Shown in pieces: positions 30,509-32,761 of a stretch of DNA of 32,761 nt. The notes beneath the pieces are model-generated. The model saw nothing but the letters and a program-made list of their open reading frames with translations, was not told the DNA's origin and did not search any database. Every line of letters begins with the position of its first letter. Position 1 is the stretch's first letter. The translations under genes and the position numbers were made by a program. The DNA comes from Bigelowiella natans CCMP2755. Taxonomy: Eukaryota > Cercozoa > Chlorarachniophyceae. The stretch lies in assembly GCA_000320545.1 (NCBI GenBank), contig ADNK01002864.1, positions 5,001-37,761 of the forward strand, read 5' to 3'.

Positions 30509-32761
30509 ATGCGTTTTTGCATTACGCAGTTTCCTCTCCATGCTGCTGCAAAAAATGGGAATCTAGCCTTGCTACGCTCCCTCTTGGAAAAAAAACTCAA
30601 CATCGAGGAAAAGGACGACCAGGGTTGGACACCTCTCCACCATGCTGCAAGCAATGGCAATGTAGACATCGTACAGTTTCTCGTGGAGGAAATGAATGCA
30701 AATGTACTCGCCGAAGATAATTGTCAAAAGACGCCTTCAGATGTTGCCTTTGGCAACGCCAAAAATTATCTGCTGCATGGAGAAACGGTACACAGCCGCC
30801 GCCATTGATGTCATCTAGAAGTGCCTAGATCAATCCATTGCTCGATTTATGCATTTGGATCTATGAGTAGCATGATGTATTCTCATATGAACATGAGTAA
30901 TGAACACGATCATTCATGCATTTCCATCGAAAAGTGACATTCTTGTAGAATGAGGTCACTTTACATGTGTCATGAGGGTTTGCGTTTAACATTGTATTGT
31001 AGCCTCTACACATTGCTGCTGAGCATGGGAGGGTTGACGAGATGCGTCGTCTCATTAAGACTAAGGCTGATCTTGAGGTCAAAGAGCACAGAGGATGGAC
31101 GGCGCTTCACTGTGCTGCTAGAGAAAGTCACATGGATGCTGTGCGTTGCCTCGTCGAGTGTGGAGCCGAAGTTTCGGCTAAAAGTAAACACGGATCAACA
31201 CCATTTGATGTCGCATACGATGAGGACATTGTGAAGTATCTGGTAAAATGACTAAAGCTGACATCTTGCAAGCAGAGCCATGATTTGTTCAATTTGACAC
31301 TGTTGACGTGACGTGATTTTTTGAAACATCCTGTCACTGTTTTAGTTCTCACCTTCATTGCATTGGTCGGGTTAGTCATAAGTCTGCTGATTCACTTTTT
31401 GGAAACAATGCGTGAAGATAGTTGTCCACAAATCAAAGTGAATCGAGGGTTTTGAAAATTGAAGAGCTGCATTTTTCATGGGACAAAATGGATCCCTTAA
31501 AATCTGCCCTTAAATCCGAAAACGTTGAAGAGCTCTTCAGTCTCGTCAAAGACAAGCCCCTCCGCATAGATTGTCAGAACAAAGAACGAGCCCTTCACTT
31601 GGGGGTTGAAAAGGGGCATTTGGATTTGGTGAAATGTTTGACAGAGGCAAAGACAAGCATGAACACAAAGAACATTGAGGGAAGTTGCGCCTTGCACGTT
31701 GCATGTTCAAATGGCAACATGGACATGTCAAGATACCTCATAGAGGAGGCCAAAGCAAACGTAGACGGGGAGGATAAACATGGAAATACTGCTCTACTTC
31801 TTGCCTTTAAACATCGCCAGTGTGAACTAGCTAAATGCCTTGCGGGGGGGGGCAAAGCTAATGTAGATGCAAAGTGCAATGAAGGCAATACAGCTTTGCA
31901 TCTTGCCGTCAAACATGGCCAGTGTGAACTAGCTAAATACCTTGTGGAGGAGGTCAAAGCTAATGTAGATGCAAAGGACGACAATTATGGAAACACAGTT
32001 TTGCATCTTGCTTGTCAAAATGGCCAGTGTGAACAAGCTAAATGCCTTGTGGAGGAGGCCAAAGCTAATGTAGATGTGAAGGACAATTGTGGAAATACAG
32101 CTTTGCATCTTGCCTTCAAACATGGCCAGTATGAACTAGCAAAATACCTTGTGGAGAAGGCCAAAGCTAATGTGGAGGCAAAAACCAAAGAAGACGATAC
32201 TGCTCTACACATAGCCTGTATATGTGGCAATATTGATGCAGCTAAACATCTAGTGGAGGAGGCCAAAGCTAACGTGGAGGCAAAAACCAAAGAAGGCAAT
32301 GCTGCCCTACACATAGCCTGTCGATATGACAATCGTGATGTAGTTAAACATCTAGTGAAGGAGGCCAAAGCTAACGTGGAGGCAAAAACCAAAGAAGGCA
32401 ATACTGCCCTACACATAGCCTGTCGATATGACAATCGTGATGTAGTTAAATGTCTAGTGAAGGAGGCCAAAGCTAACGTGGAGGCAAAAACCAAAGGAAG
32501 GCAATACTGCCCTACACATAGCCTGTCGATATGACAATCGTGATGAAGTTGAACATCTAGTGGAAGGAGGTCAAAGCTAATGGTGGAGGCAAAAACCAAA
32601 GAAGGGCAATACTGCCCTACACATAACTTGTCCCTATGACAATCTCGATGTACTCAAATGTCTAGTGTCTGATTCAATTTCTAATGTGGAGGCAAAAACC
32701 AAAGAAAGAAATACTACCCTACACATAGCCAGTCAATATGACAATCGTGATGTAGTTGAAT
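30509..32761 (+). CDS. Ankyrin-repeat protein, unit 2 copy (partial, frame-damaged)
   Basis: Exons 30509-30787 (or 30530-30787), 31003-31242 and a large ankyrin exon running to the right edge. The unit 1 acceptor of exon 3 (tatag/gac) reads catgg/gac here, so the AG is lost. An in-frame alternative acceptor exists at 31465-31466 (gaagag/ctg), which would add five residues. The array differs from unit 1 in repeat composition, using Cys-rich units (HGQCELAKYLV, CRYDNRDVVKHLV). From about 32496 four apparent single-base insertions (near 32496, 32563, 32582 and 32605) break the frame, after which the ankyrin reading resumes. This may be decay, or sequence error, since all lie in purine-rich or G runs within about 110 bp. 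Confidence 0.65.

Larger units (their letters stand above)
24623..32761. repeat. Tandem duplication, unit 2 (continues beyond window)
   Basis: Second copy of the ~9.6-kb unit in direct orientation. It starts inside the last-exon sequence of the 5736-8715 gene and lacks the copia element. Confidence 0.85.

Noticed and set aside
1-32761. tRNA, rRNA or other structured RNA genes
   Set aside because: Nothing resembling tRNA boxes or rRNA cores was noticed by eye on either strand.

Overview
This window is nuclear DNA from an intron-rich eukaryote. Genes are split into many short exons by small GT-AG introns. Microsatellites are abundant, there is a Ty1/copia LTR retrotransposon, and there are tandem ankyrin-repeat genes. 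The mix of micro-exons, short introns and ankyrin expansion suggests a unicellular protist or alga; I cannot name the species. All gene models were built by eye from codon phase, splice signals and family resemblance, without alignment software.

Layout. (1) Positions 1-5107, minus strand: the 5' part of a large ARF guanine-nucleotide exchange factor of the GBF1/Gea/GNOM type. At least eleven short DCB/HUS-region exons are recognisable, with introns packed with microsatellites; the 3' part (Sec7 domain) lies beyond the left edge. (2) Positions 5108-5735: divergent promoter region. (3) Positions ~5736-8715, plus strand: a gene of about a dozen small exons for a low-complexity charged protein that I do not recognise. 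(4) From ~8629 on, two copies of one tandem duplication: unit 1 (~8629-24622) and unit 2 (~24623 to the right edge). Each unit carries non-coding DNA full of short palindromic words, then a gene for an unrecognised ~530-residue protein, then an ankyrin-repeat gene.

Unit 1 is interrupted by a complete copia element (9697-16116) with one intact 1540-codon gag-pol frame and nearly identical 413-bp LTRs. Unit 2 keeps the empty site (about 25866-25873), so the insertion is probably younger than the duplication. Both LTRs contain fifteen consecutive 10-bp blocks of the form GAAnnTTCnn, an extreme array of heat-shock-element pentamers, and a second three-block cluster lies upstream of the 3' LTR. 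This looks like a heat-responsive retrotransposon and is the most striking signal here.

The two units also differ in a replaced segment. Unit 1 has a LINE C-terminal fragment (16910-17449). Unit 2 has a small reverse-strand gene whose product resembles MLKL/RPW8-type four-helix bundles (26093-26506) and a broken P-type Ca2+-ATPase fragment. The unit 1 copies of the unknown gene and the ankyrin gene have open models. The unit 2 unknown gene has an 8-base deletion, and the unit 2 ankyrin gene has lost a splice acceptor used in unit 1 and has four apparent one-base insertions near the right edge. Between the copies, the unknown protein has a diverged central patch flanked by nearly identical blocks.
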